DNA of 64,000 nucleotides. It comes from Volvox africanus (lineage: Eukaryota; Chlorophyta; Chlorophyceae; Chlamydomonadales; Volvocaceae). Of the stretch, positions 9,842 to 20,676 are shown in pieces. The DNA is taken from assembly GCA_030268105.1 (NCBI GenBank), contig BSDZ01000116.1, forward strand, positions 1 through 64,000, given 5' to 3'. Under the pieces are notes generated by a model. The model did no database searches. It was not told where the DNA came from and worked only from the letters and a program-made list of their open reading frames with translations. Within the stretch, counting starts at the first letter, position 1. Each line of letters opens with the position of its first letter. A program made the position numbers and the translations under genes.

Positions 9842-12800
9842 TCATTGGGCTTGCGTGGCACGTTTGCGGGCTTCTTCGAGCAGGGGCTTCATGTCCTGTG
9901 AGAAGTTGCATGCCGGTTCCCATGAGTTGTGCTTGTCGGTATACCCTGTCCACTTAACCAAGTACTCGTGTACTGTCCGCTTACGTCGGTGTCGGCCCAC
10001 ACGACGCGCGCGATAATCTAACACCCGCTCCACATCGTAAAACTTCTGTTTACCAGCGATCCAGGTCTCGGGAACTGGTTCGATCGCTGTGGGGGCGTTA
10101 GAAGGCTCAGGGGCGGGTTCCGTACCACGATACGGACGAACAAGCGATACGTGAAACGTGGGGTGAATGGTCATATCAGCGGGCAATGCAAGCTCCACAG
10201 CCACATTCCCAACCATGCGCATGACAGGATACGGACCAATCCAGCGGGGTAAGAGTTTTCGGGATCCGTCGGCCAAGGAACGCAAGTTCTTGGTGCTTAG
10301 CAACACGAGTTGCCCTTCCAAAAACGTCACATCCTGCTTAGATTTGTTATAGTATTCCGTCGTTCGTTGCTGCGCCGCGTCCAAACACGACTTCGCGTCT
10401 GTGATTCGGGACATAAAAGACTTGGCAAAAAGTTTAGCAGCAGGCACGTTCACTTCCAACTCACGCCACACGGGTAGCGCGGGATGAAATCCGTAGTTAA
10501 GAAAGAACGGACTTTTGTCTGTTGAGCGGTTCACAGCGTTGTTAAGCGCGAATTCTGCCGCAGTCAAATATGTATCCCAAACAAGTGGTGTGCGACCAGC
10601 ATAATTGCGCAACATATCACCCAACGTGCGATTTGTGCGTTTGGTTTGACCATCAGTCTGCGGGTGATACGCCGTGCTCAGGTTGACGCGCATGCCAACT
10701 AGCTTGCAGAGCGCTTCCCAAAACTTAGACGTGAACTGCCCACCGCGGTCCGAAATCACATTTTTGGGAACCCCGTGTAACCGAACCACATTGTCGAAAA
10801 ACAAACGTGCGGTTTGCTCAGCCGTGCAGGATGATGTGCATGGTGCTAGGTGAACCATCTTAGTCAGACGATCGACCATTACGAACACCGCATCGTATCC
10901 CCCCTCAGTTTTGGGCAGCGCGACTACGAAGTCCATGGAAACACTTTCCCAAGGCGCATCCGGGACAGGCAACGGTTGCAACAACCCATGGCCCTTACCG
11001 GACAAAGCCTTATTGCGCTGGCACAGACTGCATGTCTGGACGAAGTTCGCTGCATCCTTAGCCAAACGAGGCCACCAAAAGGAACGTTGCACCAAGTCGA
11101 TCAATCGCTTGCTACCAGGGTGTCCTGCTAACGGGTCCTCGTGGAACCGCGCAAGGATGTCGTAGCATAGCGCGTCGTCGTTCAGAACGACGATTTGCGT
11201 AGCTGCACCCTCCGTCCGTAGCCAAAGGCCATTCTGCTTGCGAAGGTTTTCTACATTAGCCGGGTCCGCGAACCAGGCGTCTGCGTTGTAGGCAACCTTC
11301 AACCGCTCCGCGAGGTCCGTCGCGATCGGTACGTGGCCGCACGACGGGCGCTGCCAAATTGCAGTGTGTAGCGACGGATGTCGACTGAGAGCATCGGCAA
11401 TATTCAATTTACCAGAAATATACTCCCAGGTGCAGTCGAACCTAGCTAGGTATTCCATCCACCTAGCCTGACGGCGGTTCAACGTCGGAACGCTTTGCAA
11501 AAACGTTAGGGGCTTATGGTCAGTCTTTAAAGTAAACGGCCGTCCCTCGAGGTAACAGCGCCATTCCTTTAAAGCATGCAGCACGGCCAGAAGCTCCTGT
11601 TCCCCGGTGGTGTAGCGAATCTCCACACCAGAAAACTTCTTACTCGTGAAGGCGATTGGTCGCCCTTCCTGTAACAATACAGCGCCGCTTCCAAATATTG
11701 AGGCATCAGACACTACCTCAACACGAAATGGCAACGAGTAATCAGGGAATGCAAGGGTGACATCTTCGGCAACGATTCGTTTGAGCTCTTCGAATGCCCG
11801 CTGGCATTGCGGCGTCCACGACTCGAGCGAAACGAAAACGCCTTTGCGAGTTAAGTTAGTAAGTGGGGCCACAATGATGGAATATTTTTCAATGAACTTT
11901 CGGAAATAATTGGTCAAGCCAAGGAACTTACGCAGCTCCGTGAGGTTCTGAGGCGCGGGCCAATCGCGAACCACGGCGACCTTCCGCGGGTCCATCTTCA
12001 CACCGGTGGCCGACACAATGTGGCCCAAATATTCCACCTGAGGCTGCGCCCAAAAGCATTTGGCGCGTTTAGCAAACAATTGCTCCCGCCTCATAACGTC
12101 GAGCACGAGCCGCAGATGCTCCAAGTGCTCCTCGCGCGTCTTAGAATATACCAAGATGTCATCCAGGTAGCAAACAACGAACCTGTCGATAAACGGCCTA
12201 AACATTCGGTCCATAACCGCCTGAAACGTCGCAGGGGCATTAGTCAAACCAAACGATAGGACCGTATACTCAAAGTGACCGAAGGGCGTCCGAAAAGCGG
12301 TTTTCGGGATATCAGAGGCAGCGATGCGAATCTGATTGTAGCCCTGTTGTAAGTCAATTGAGGAAAAATAAGCCGAGCCCTTCAGCTTATCCAACAGGTC
12401 GTCAACGCGTGGCAAAGGGTAGCGATTTTTCACCGTATTCGCATTTAACCCCCGGTAATCAATGCACATGCGCAAGATCCCATCCTTCTTACCGACAAAC
12501 AAAATCGGTGCAGAATACGGGGATGTGCTGGGGCGTATCATACCCTTCGCGAGCAAATCCGTCACCTGGCGCTTCACCTCGTCCAGCTCCAATGGACTCA
12601 ACCTGTACATTGGCCGGGCCGTAGGCTGCGCTCCAGGCACGAGAGGGATTGTGTGATCAACAGGACGCATAGGTGGTAGGCCAGGGATATCTTTAAAGAC
12701 GTCCTCATACTGCGACAGTAGGGCCTCAACCTCAGGATCCGCAGAAATCTGCGCGGTGGTGACACAACAGCTCACCCGCGGCCTTAAAAGCAGTCCGTGG

Positions 12801-13798
12801 GCACCCTTCCGTAACAAACGGACGGCCTCCTTACGCCCGACTAGCTCTGGTTCGATTCGCGCGGCCATTGCGGTCACAGCGAAATTAACCATAGGCACCG
12901 CCTCAGTTTCGCCCTCCTTTGGTGTGACATGTTCGAACGACAGGAAAGGTACCTTAATCGACAGAGTACCCTTGCACATATGCAGGGTTGCGGTCTCCAT
13001 GTCGATGCGCGTGCGGTACTGTCGTAATGTCGACGACCCCATTATGTACGGTGCAGTCTCTGCTAAGCCCTGCAGCACGTACGGCCGGGTCACAACACGC
13101 AAAGGGCCTATCGATAGGCTAAGGGTAATCCTGCCCACGATGGGATGCTTACCCCCGTCAGCAAGGGTAACCTGTGGACAATCAGACGACTCTGGGGACA
13201 ACCCCAGCGCATTCACCTCTGCGACAGAGATGAAGTCGTCGCTGGCACCGGTGTCAACAAGTGCCTTCAGAGTACGGCCATTCAAACCGATCTGAACCAC
13301 AGGGACACGGTTATCTACGAGCGACTGCCCAGCAGACAACGTCAGTGCACTTAGGGCGGGTCCGTAACCTACGGCACCCCCGTCAGGAGCTTCGTACCAA
13401 ACGTCAACCGAGTAGGATGTGCTTGGCCACGGAGCCAGCGTACCCTCCCGATCCACACCATTAAACAAAACGGTGCCCGGCTCGAACCGGTGGACATGCC
13501 GCATACCCCTTAACGATGCCTCTGCCTTGCGCCGACAGAAAGCAGGGAGTAAAACACATGCGGCGGTGCCTGGATATTGACGCCTACACCTCCTGTATAT
13601 GGCCAACTGTTCCGACATCTCACGCAGAGACGAGGGGATGAACAAAACCACGTGGTTAGACAGATCGATAGACGACAGGGGACGGCGAGGTGTAAACAAA
13701 TTACACAACGGGTCGAAGCAGAGAAGTCCCGTGTGTCCGTCAAGCGTGATGCGTCGCGCAATGACTCGCTCGATGTGTCCAAGTACACAAGGCAACAA
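9842..13798 (-). CDS. pol: Pol polyprotein of copy A2: protease, reverse transcriptase, RNase H, integrase, chromodomain
   Basis: Frame of 1318 codons from 13798, open upstream to the gag UAG at 13892, with which it is in frame, so it is most likely made as a Gag-Pol readthrough product and has no ATG of its own. Visible are the aspartic protease (DTG, D near residue 182), RT with YLDD (544-547), RNase H (D near 698, TDHKPL near 759), integrase with the HHCC zinc finger (CSLCQRNK), core D956 and D1017, a GPY-type motif (WIGPYP) near 1185, and a chromodomain (EYLVKWTGY) near 1250-1305. The residue 36 after D1017, where Ty3/gypsy integrases have the catalytic E in GQTER, is lysine (codon 10640-10642). 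Copies X and A3 have glutamate. Polymerisation may work; integration probably not. Confidence 0.95.
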   Translation of the reverse strand: MLPCVLGHIERVIARRITLDGHTGLLCFDPLCNLFTPRRPLSSIDLSNHVVLFIPSSLREMSEQLAIYRRCRRQYPGTAACVLLPAFCRRKAEASLRGMRHVHRFEPGTVLFNGVDREGTLAPWPSTSYSVDVWYEAPDGGAVGYGPALSALTLSAGQSLVDNRVPVVQIGLNGRTLKALVDTGASDDFISVAEVNALGLSPESSDCPQVTLADGGKHPIVGRITLSLSIGPLRVVTRPYVLQGLAETAPYIMGSSTLRQYRTRIDMETATLHMCKGTLSIKVPFLSFEHVTPKEGETEAVPMVNFAVTAMAARIEPELVGRKEAVRLLRKGAHGLLLRPRVSCCVTTAQISADPEVEALLSQYEDVFKDIPGLPPMRPVDHTIPLVPGAQPTARPMYRLSPLELDEVKRQVTDLLAKGMIRPSTSPYSAPILFVGKKDGILRMCIDYRGLNANTVKNRYPLPRVDDLLDKLKGSAYFSSIDLQQGYNQIRIAASDIPKTAFRTPFGHFEYTVLSFGLTNAPATFQAVMDRMFRPFIDRFVVCYLDDILVYSKTREEHLEHLRLVLDVMRREQLFAKRAKCFWAQPQVEYLGHIVSATGVKMDPRKVAVVRDWPAPQNLTELRKFLGLTNYFRKFIEKYSIIVAPLTNLTRKGVFVSLESWTPQCQRAFEELKRIVAEDVTLAFPDYSLPFRVEVVSDASIFGSGAVLLQEGRPIAFTSKKFSGVEIRYTTGEQELLAVLHALKEWRCYLEGRPFTLKTDHKPLTFLQSVPTLNRRQARWMEYLARFDCTWEYISGKLNIADALSRHPSLHTAIWQRPSCGHVPIATDLAERLKVAYNADAWFADPANVENLRKQNGLWLRTEGAATQIVVLNDDALCYDILARFHEDPLAGHPGSKRLIDLVQRSFWWPRLAKDAANFVQTCSLCQRNKALSGKGHGLLQPLPVPDAPWESVSMDFVVALPKTEGGYDAVFVMVDRLTKMVHLAPCTSSCTAEQTARLFFDNVVRLHGVPKNVISDRGGQFTSKFWEALCKLVGMRVNLSTAYHPQTDGQTKRTNRTLGDMLRNYAGRTPLVWDTYLTAAEFALNNAVNRSTDKSPFFLNYGFHPALPVWRELEVNVPAAKLFAKSFMSRITDAKSCLDAAQQRTTEYYNKSKQDVTFLEGQLVLLSTKNLRSLADGSRKLLPRWIGPYPVMRMVGNVAVELALPADMTIHPTFHVSLVRPYRGTEPAPEPSNAPTAIEPVPETWIAGKQKFYDVERVLDYRARRVGRHRRKRTVHEYLVKWTGYTDKHNSWEPACNFSQDMKPLLEEARKRATQAQ

Positions 13799-13891
13799 TG
13801 CCTTAATGGCTGGCCGTAAGGATGACCACCGACCACGTGTGAGTTCAGAAATCCCAGGTGGTGCCCCCTCCGCAGGAACCCGGGCAAGCCC

Positions 13892-15127
13892 CTATTTCGG
13901 CTGAGGTACAAACGGCGGCATTAGAGGGCAATCCTTCGTGGAATGGCTCTCCGCACACCGTAGACAAACGTTGGCCAATTTCCGACGCTCGAATTCGGAA
14001 CGATTGCAATTCCATTTTGGCATATACGTGTCGTCCGTGTGAGTCCGCTTCGCATTGGGGTCGGAACGCTGTGCGGCTGCCGTCGACGGCGCATCACCAC
14101 GCTTCCTGTTTTTAGCCGGGTCCGAGCTCGGACCTGCTCCTCCTGACCCACGGACACCCGAGCTAGCGCCCCCGCGCGCCTTGCGTTGCCGGTTGCTGCG
14201 TCGCGTCGCGGCAGTAGGCGTGGGGCGGGTCGCTCCGAAGTCCTGGTCAAGAGCTACGGCTTCCCCAAGCGGATCCTGCACTTGCACGGCATTTGCACGA
14301 GGGACAGACTTGACTTCTTCCTCACCGGCAAGGAGTCGTATCTCCGTGCCCTTAGCAAAAGCGACCAAAGCATCGTACGACTTGATCTGCGCTCCAACCA
14401 AGTCAGTAGCGCACCATTTAGCCAAAAGTTTCGTCAGGCCTCGCCTAAACCAAAAGACACGCTCGGATTCAGTGAGGTCAGCAATGGGATTCACAAGTGC
14501 TTCGAAGCGTGACTGGTACGCAGGTACATTTTCATCCCGACGCATGTGGTAGCTACCGGCTGCCAAAACGTTACGAGCTTCCACATCGCGTGCTTGAACC
14601 TCAGTAGCGAATCGTGCGAGCAAAGCGGCGACCAACTCGTCAAAAGTATAGTTGCCCCGGGCGTTGGTCCAATTGCGATACCAGTCCTTCGCTGAGCCCT
14701 CGAGGGTGTTACCAACGAAGAGACACCTGATACCGTCATTATCGCCACCATGAACAGCCTGGAGGTACTTTTTAGCGTCACGCACGTACGCACGAGTTGC
14801 ATCGGCTATGCTATGCCCTGGTGTCTTGTCGGTCAGCGAAATATTGAGCCTAGGGACGGGAATTGACAATCTCATCACCTCAGGGATGTCATCATGCCCT
14901 CGAGCTTGAGGTAATGGCAGAACCCTTGGTCCAGCAGTGTTGTCCATATTCGTGTTCACTGCTGAATGCGGCACAATTAAGTGAGCAGGGGTCTGAAGGA
15001 AAAGGGGCTCTTGAGTGGCTCGTGCGCCAACAGTCTCAAGACCTCTATCCGGTGCTCTAGCAGCCACAACAAAATCGGGTTGGCTAGCTAGGCTAGTGTG
15101 CGGCGTATCGTCGTGTTCGGCGGACAT
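13892..15127 (-). CDS. gag: Gag protein of copy A2 (411 aa, intact)
   Basis: Capsid-type Gag, 411 codons from ATG at 15127 to UAG at 13892-13894. Same architecture as Gag of Y: a Gag domain over about residues 100-190 (KDWYRNW near 146), a basic low-complexity part with many S, G and R, and a zinc knuckle CLRCAESHSTKDC near 386-400 (C-x2-C-x3-H-x4-C). The pol frame follows in phase after the UAG: the sense strand reads AAA-TAG-GGG-CTT-GCC. Family B has TAG-GAA-GTT-GCC at the same site, so the stop and the TTGCCCGGG that follows are conserved. Confidence 0.95.
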   Translation of the reverse strand: MSAEHDDTPHTSLASQPDFVVAARAPDRGLETVGARATQEPLFLQTPAHLIVPHSAVNTNMDNTAGPRVLPLPQARGHDDIPEVMRLSIPVPRLNISLTDKTPGHSIADATRAYVRDAKKYLQAVHGGDNDGIRCLFVGNTLEGSAKDWYRNWTNARGNYTFDELVAALLARFATEVQARDVEARNVLAAGSYHMRRDENVPAYQSRFEALVNPIADLTESERVFWFRRGLTKLLAKWCATDLVGAQIKSYDALVAFAKGTEIRLLAGEEEVKSVPRANAVQVQDPLGEAVALDQDFGATRPTPTAATRRSNRQRKARGGASSGVRGSGGAGPSSDPAKNRKRGDAPSTAAAQRSDPNAKRTHTDDTYMPKWNCNRSEFERRKLANVCLRCAESHSTKDCPLMPPFVPQPK

Positions 15128-15218
15128 GGAGCACGAAACGATACCCTAGGTTTGCGTAATAGAAGCCGACTTCTATCGCAAGGGCAAGAGTACAAAGCGA
15201 TTCGGTGAGTACTCTTAC

Positions 15219-15530
15219 CGACAGTACTCTTGAGAAGATTCAGTAAACTCAGCAAGTACTTGCCCAGCTGAGTCCTGATCTCCGTAGTTTGGGCGATGAG
15301 AGTCGCCAAATGGTCTGGACGAAAGCCGGTCTCAGTCGCCACGGCAAGCAATGCCGGTGCACTGAGATTACCTGCGACTCAGAGCATACACTTACACAAC
15401 TAGTGCAGCAATCTAAGCAAAAGCAATTAAACAATTACAAACCGGAAGCGGCGGCGTCCAAAACGGCGCGGCCTAGGTCTTCGGCAAAAGTATCTAGCGG
15501 TCCTCGTGGTTCGTCGCTGGAACTCGCCAT
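15219..15530 (-). CDS. Pre-gag leader ORF of copy A2, apparently split by a ~77-nt intron
   Basis: First part: ATG at 15530 to TAA at 15435-15437, 31 codons with PLDTFAEDLG and VLDAAASGL. Candidate intron 15362-15438, GT at its start and AG at its end, after which the frame runs APALLAVATETGFRPDHLATL to LLKSTVG, followed by a strong donor-like GTAAGAGT at 15218. No function is recognised. The amino-acid pattern is shared with leaders of F and E although the DNA is well diverged, which suggests that the peptide matters. It could also be an RNA leader whose coding look is accidental; transcript data would decide. Confidence 0.5.
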
Positions 15531-15576
15531 AGAAAGAACCTACTTCCGATTCGACAAAGAGAGACAGTTAGGCAAC

Positions 15577-15594
15577 GAACCTGTCTCGATACCA
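15577..15594 (-). promoter_or_regulatory. Primer-binding site of copy A2
   Basis: Sense TGGTATCGAGACAGGTTC, three bases after the 5' LTR. Identical to the sites of Y and F. The complementary tRNA is not identified; it is not the tRNA-Ile or tRNA-Leu seen in this window. Confidence 0.75.
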
Positions 15595-15597
15595 ATT

Positions 15598-16430
15598 TGT
15601 TGTACCTCTCCTTCGTGTTTGCTCATAAGTATCTGCACGTCTGAAGGCTTTCGACACCGATGCGCGAGCACTTGCAAGTACAGCAAGACAAGCGCGAGCA
15701 AACAGAGACAGCGGAAGACTTCAAGACGAAGAGAGATATAACTTACGGTCTTACAGATCGGAATGATGCAATGGACGAAATCACCGTCAGCGCCGGAAGC
15801 AAGCAATCATCACGCGGCGGTGATAGCGAAGTTTAGGCTTAGCTCGGGCTAAGTAGAGTAGCGTATAGCAATGATAATGTAGAACACACGAGTGTTCTCC
15901 GGTATCAAATGTCTTAACTTGCTTAGCCGTCCTCGCATCTGTTATACTCGCAGCATCGCAATGTCGTACAATTCACACTAGGAGGCCGATCCTAAGTGTG
16001 ACAACCCTACTGCGTATATGCGATGTCCACGCATAACAACGTATAAGCCTTTCCGGCATTCGCATGATGCAAGGGTCCGAATAACGATATCCGGTTGCAA
16101 GGCATGCATCGCGACGAGTGTGGCGCTCTCAACGTGTGCTGTAATGAAGTAATATTATATCAAATAATATTACTTCTCGTTTCGTAGCACAAGCATAATG
16201 CGCACTTCAATGATTCGGGATTTCATGCATGCTAGACGGATTTGCCATGATGCGATGTCGCGATGGATAATGGTGTCATGTTAAATGCATATATAAATGT
16301 ATGCGAATACATCTATATCATGCAGGTTCATTCATATGCAATAGTCATTCATGCGTTCATCAAGATAACACTTCGCCTTGTAGGATCGCATCGACCTACG
16401 CATTGGTGGGAAACGAACCGTAGCACAACA
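15598..16430 (-). repeat. 5' LTR of copy A2 (833 bp)
   Basis: TGTTGTACC to GTAGCACAACA, next to the primer-binding site. The first palindrome is half mutated here (CCGAATA/TATCCGG), and the other two are present near 16151 and 16290. The right flank is the RT region of element C, so the insertion broke C. Confidence 0.92.
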
Positions 16431-19040
16431 GCAACCACGATTAAAATCGCTACCCTTTGCCGCGCGTCGATGACCTGCTCGATAAGCTGAAAGGCTCAGC
16501 TTATTTTTCCTCGATTGACCTTCAACAAGGGTATAATCACATACGCATTGCTGCCTCTGATATTCCGAAAACCGCTTTCTGGACTCCCTTTGGTCACTTC
16601 GAGTACACGGTCTTGTCGTTTGGACTTACTAATGCACCCGCCACATTTCAAGCAGTGATGGACCGCATGTTCAGACCGTATATCGACAGGTTCGTCGTTT
16701 GTTATTTGGATGATATCTTAATATATTCCAAAACGCGCGAAGAGCACCTGAAGCATCTCAAGCTCGTGCTTGAGGTGATGAAGCGGGAGCAATTGTTTGC
16801 AAAACATGCCAAGTGTTTTGGGCGCAGCCTCAAGTGGAGTATTTAGGCCACATCGTGTCGGCCACGGGAATAAGGATGAACCCACGGATGGTAGCTCTGG
16901 TTCGTGAATGGCCCGCGCCTCAGAACCTCACCGAACTACGCCAGTTCTTGGGTTTGACGAACTACTTCCATAAGTTTATCAAAAATTACTCCATTATTGC
17001 GGCCCCGCTTACGAATTTGACGAGGAAAGGAGGGTTCGTTTCTCTTGAAGCCTGGACACCCGCGTGTCAGCGGGCATTCGAAGAGCTCAAACGAATCGTC
17101 GCCGACGACGTTACCCTCTCTTTCCCTGATTACTCGTTGCCATTCTGTGTTGAAGTTGTATTGGATGCTTCCTTGCATGGAAGCGGCGCTGTATTGTTGC
17201 AGGAAGGACGACCGATCGCCTTCACGAGTAAGAAGTTCCGGGTGCGGAGACCCGATATACAACTGGAGAGCAGGAGCTGTTGGCAGCTCTGCATGCTTTG
17301 AAGGAATGGCGTTGCTACCTCGAGGGCCACCCTTTTACGCTGAAGACCGATCATAAGCCGCTGACATTCTTGCAGAGTGTCCCCACGCTTAACCGACAAC
17401 AAGCCCGGTGGATGGAATATCTATCTCGTTTCGACTGCACATGGAAGTATATCGCCGGCAGAATTAATATCGCTGACGCCCTCAGTCGACATCCATCATT
17501 ACATGCTGCGATTTTGGCAGCTCTGGTTACTCGTTCGTGCAGTCAGGAGGTGCCGATAGCAGCGGATCTCGCGCAACGACTCAAGATTGCGTATCAGGCT
17601 GATCCATGGTTTGCTTCACCAAGCAATGTGGAACATTTGCACAAGCGCAATGATTCGTGGATACGGAAGGATGGCTCGACCACACAAATCGTCGTGCCGA
17701 ATGACGACGCTTTGCGCTACGATATTCTTGCGCGGTTCCAAGAGGACCCGTTGGCAGGACATCCTGGAAGCATGCGATTGGCAGAGCTGGTACGACGCTC
17801 GTTCTGGTGGCCGCGCGTGGTGAAGGATGCGGAAAACTTTGTGCAAAAGTGCAGTTTATGCCAGCGCAATAAAGCACTATCCGGTAAGGGCCAGGGTTTA
17901 TTACAACCTTTACCTATACCAGATGTCCCTTGGGAAAGTGTTTCTATGGACTTTGTAGTCGTGCTGCCCAAAACTGAGGGGGGATACGACTCGGTGATCG
18001 TAATGGTCGATCGCTTGACCAAGATGGTTCACTTAGCCCCCTGCACCTTGTCTTGCACCGCTGAGCAAACAGCACGATTATTTTTCGATAACATGGTCCG
18101 ATTACACGGCGTTCCTAAAAATGTGATATCCGATTGCGGCGGTCAATTCACGTCTAAGTTTTGGGAAGCGCTATGTCAACTCGTTGGTATGCGCGTTCAT
18201 TTGAACACAGCATATCATCCACAATCCGATGGGCAAACTGAACGCATAAATCGCACGCTGGGCGATATGTTGACGAATTTTGCAGGACGCACACCCTCTG
18301 TTTGGGATACATTTCTGACTTCGGCAGAATTCGCGCTTAACAACGCTGTTAACCGCTCAACAGGTCAAAGCCCTTTCTTTCTGAATTATGGATTCCATCC
18401 TGCGCTACCCGTGTGGCGAGAATTGGAGATAAATATCCCTGCGGCTAAAACCTTTGCCAAGTCGTTCCTATCCCATATGACAGACGCGAAGGCATGTTTG
18501 GATGCGGCACAACAACGGACGACGGACTATTATAATAAATCCAAACGAGACGTAACATTTTCGGTGGGACAAATGGTATTATTGAGCACTAAGAACTTGC
18601 ATTCGCTCGCCGACGGTTCCCGTAAATTGCTACCTCGCTGGATTGGTCCATACCCCGTTGTTCGCATGGTAGGGAATGTAGCTGTGGAGCTATCCCTACC
18701 TTCTGACAAAAATATTTATCCCACATTTCATATCTCCCTCATCCGTCCTTATCCTGGCACGGAGCCCGTTACAAACAACACCGATGCCCCTACAGTAATG
18801 GACCCCGGTCCCGAGACCTGGATCGCAGGCAAGCAAAAAGTGTATGATGTGGAGCGGATACTGGATTATCGGGTTCGTCGCATTGGTCGACAATGACGAA
18901 AGCGGAAGGTGCACGAATATCTGGTCAAGTGGACTGGCTATTCTAGCAAGCATAATTCGTGGGAGCCGATGCGTAACTTCTCGCCGGAAATGAAACCCCT
19001 GTTGGAGGAAGCTCGCTTACGTGCCACACAAACCCAATGA
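16431..19040 (+). pseudogene. pol: pol pseudogene of copy C (RT to chromodomain)
   Basis: Starts in RT just before [22 protein letters not shown] lies near 16706, RNase H follows near 17155-17370, integrase from about 17730 to 18300 and the chromodomain near 18850-18990. Two frameshifts are visible, a lost T near 16820 (TTTTGGGCG against TTTTTGGGCG in H) and one near 17240. A TGA at 18894-18896 stands where H has CGA, a C-to-T change at a CpG. In the integrase core SDRGG has become SDCGG. The natural stop is TGA at 19038-19040. Confidence 0.9.
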
Positions 19041-19062
19041 TCTCTGCAGTTGATGTTGTCCG

Positions 19063-19095
19063 ATGCAGCGAGGACGCTGCATACGGGAGGGGGGA
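19063..19095 (+). promoter_or_regulatory. Pre-PPT hairpin and polypurine tract of copy C
   Basis: ATGCAGCG-AGGA-CGCTGCAT at 19063-19082 forms a perfect stem. GGGAGGGGGGA follows at 19085-19095 and the LTR begins five bases later. Same arrangement as in A2. Confidence 0.85.
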
Positions 19096-19099
19096 TAGT

Positions 19100-19803
19100 T
19101 GTTGTACGCGGGTTCGATCACCGTTCGCACTAATGAAGGCCGCAACACATTCAAGTATTGTGAAGCATAATACAATCATATTAGCATGATATACTCGAGT
19201 ATATCTGGCTAATCAGACATACTGCATTACCATCTACGACATCACGCTGTCGGTCAACATGTTTGACTCAATGCTGATAATGAATGCGCGATCTATCCAT
19301 TGGCATATTATATCATGTAATAATATTTTAAATATTATTACCTCATCTACATCATAAACCATACGCGTATGCAAGAATGCGACGATCGCGATGGTTGGGT
19401 TGGCAACCGGATATCGATATTCGGACCTTTGCACACTGCATACGTTGCATCCATTAATATCACAGACGACACAATATTTAGAACAGTGCTACGAAGGTAC
19501 TCACACTTGAGATCGGAATCCAGTGAGACCCGTACTGCACATCGGTATCGTGACGTGATAGGTGCCTGAGCTATTCCAGCATATCATTTCCAGCCGGATG
19601 ATGAACGCTGCCCGCGGTGTCTGACGGCAGACTCCTAATTTGCAACTGAAGATCATTGTAAGTTGAATCTTTCCTTATTTATAAGTCTTCCGCTGTCACG
19701 TTGCTTGCACTGAAGTGTCTTGCTGTTCGTAAGCACCATGCACGTATAGCTAATACTCAGACGTGCAGATTCAGTGCATAATCGAAGAAGGAAGGATACA
19801 ACA
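19100..19803 (+). repeat. Family B 3' LTR of copy C (704 bp)
   Basis: TGTTGTACGCGGG to GGATACAACA. About 110 bp shorter than other family B LTRs: the stretch from 'gcgaggacggccgcc' to 'tatcgg' present at 23027-23138 is missing at about 19564. Palindromes CCGGATATCGATATTCGG near 19408 and an AT-rich one near 19318 are present. Confidence 0.88.
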
Positions 19804-20003
19804 TACAACAGGCACGGCTTCAAAGGTAAGTGTCTCTGTTTCATCGGGCCCATGCTCATGTTCAGGTATGTGGCTTTCCTATGTATGGTTGTAGGTTGTA
19901 TGGTGGTGGACCTTTGATGATGGGCTGAGAGACAGACGGCTATTGGACACCATTGCGCATATCGCTGGGTAATGTACGTCATGGACCGCCTTCACAAGTA
20001 GAA

Positions 20004-20060
20004 TGTGTGTGCGCGCGCGCACGCGCGTGTGTGCATGGTGGTGCGTGTCTGTGTGTGCGT
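20004..20060. repeat. Alternating purine-pyrimidine (GT/GC) tract
   Basis: Runs of tgtgtg, gcgcgcgcgc and cgcgcgtgtgtg in strict alternation over roughly 30 bp, then imperfect GT repeats. Such tracts can adopt Z-DNA. It ends about 12 bp beyond the 3' end of tRNA-Ile. Confidence 0.8.
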
Positions 20061-20072
20061 TGGGCTAATAGG

Positions 20073-20186
20073 TGGCCCCTATCGGGATCGAACCGATGAC
20101 CTTGGCGTGCCCACCGTGTTCGAGGTTTCCTCACCAGTCTCCTGTCCGTATTAGCACAACGCTCTAACGAGCTGAGCTAAGGGGCC
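20073..20186 (-). tRNA. tRNA-Ile (anticodon AAU) with ~41-nt intron
   Basis: Minus-strand cloverleaf: acceptor GGCCCCT (20186 down to 20180) pairs with AGGGGCC, D-arm GCTC...GAGC, anticodon loop CTAATA, T-arm ATCGG-TTCGATC-CCGAT, discriminator A at 20073. About 41 nt of extra sequence sits after position 37, the standard nuclear tRNA intron site. The 3' CCA is not encoded. The 3' anticodon-stem strand gives one mismatch. No run of four or more T follows on the sense strand for over 200 bp, so a normal Pol III terminator is not seen. Confidence 0.88.
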
Positions 20187-20676
20187 TCCGCTCGTATGTG
20201 TGCACTCCGCACCCGAACACATCCCAATCATGTCTGAGTCCCAGCTGTACCTCAGCCACGTATGTAGCATGCGTATCTATGCAGTTCAAGAAGGCCTGCT
20301 CCTCAGCAGGGAGGGCTGCTGCCATGAGTTGGAGAGAATGGATGGGTCAACATGGAGGATTGCCATTTCTAATGGCGAATCTGTGGCCACATTGACCAAA
20401 TCACAGCAGTGACAACAATCAGAGTAGTGGCCCGTGAGCTGACCACCAGGAGCAGGGTTGGCTGCACCATTGATCCGCTAGATTCTGCTGCTGAATGCCA
20501 GTGGGGAGCACACAGCCCATCAACGACATGTTTGTTGGGTTGGAGCTTCGTGCTGTGCTGAAAGCGTTCTGGTTGCAAATGGATGAGGGGCCTCTGCTTT
20601 TGAAAGCTTGATGAGGGGGCCGTTGTCTGCTCCTTGGGTCTTGCTGTCCACCAGGGCTAAATGGAGTGCATGGCAC

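Larger units (their letters stand above)
9783..16430 (-). mobile_element. Family A chromovirus, copy A2 (gag and pol frames open)
   Basis: Best preserved LTR retrotransposon of the window. In sense order: 5' LTR 15598-16430, primer-binding site, leader ORF, gag, UAG, pol, hairpin plus polypurine tract, then the disrupted 3' LTR. Domain order protease-RT-RNase H-integrase-chromodomain places it in Ty3/gypsy chromoviruses. Both long frames are open, but the integrase catalytic glutamate is changed to lysine and the 3' LTR lacks its far end, so it is probably not able to move on its own. Confidence 0.93.
16431..19803 (+). mobile_element. Family B Ty3/gypsy chromovirus, copy C (5'-truncated)
   Basis: Plus-strand element starting within RT where the A2 LTR ends. 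It contains RT, RNase H, integrase, chromodomain, hairpin, polypurine tract and a 3' LTR. Protein similarity to family A is high throughout, but LTR and nucleotide sequence define a sister family. gag, protease and 5' LTR are absent from this side and were not found to the left of A2. Confidence 0.9.
19804..20676. other. Non-transposon spacer with tRNA-Ile
   Basis: The only stretch of this half of the window without recognisable element sequence. It holds a GT/GC alternating tract (about 20004-20060), tRNA-Ile on the minus strand (20073-20186) and about 490 bp to its right with only short open frames and no recognisable domain. No host protein gene could be supported. Confidence 0.6.

Noticed and set aside
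12756..13295. Antisense open frame of 179 codons (also 30500-31039)
   Set aside because: Lies opposite the conserved protease/RT region of pol and copies its conservation; no independent start context or domain.
19820..19840. GTAAGTG as a splice donor of a host gene
   Set aside because: No exon with coding potential on either side.
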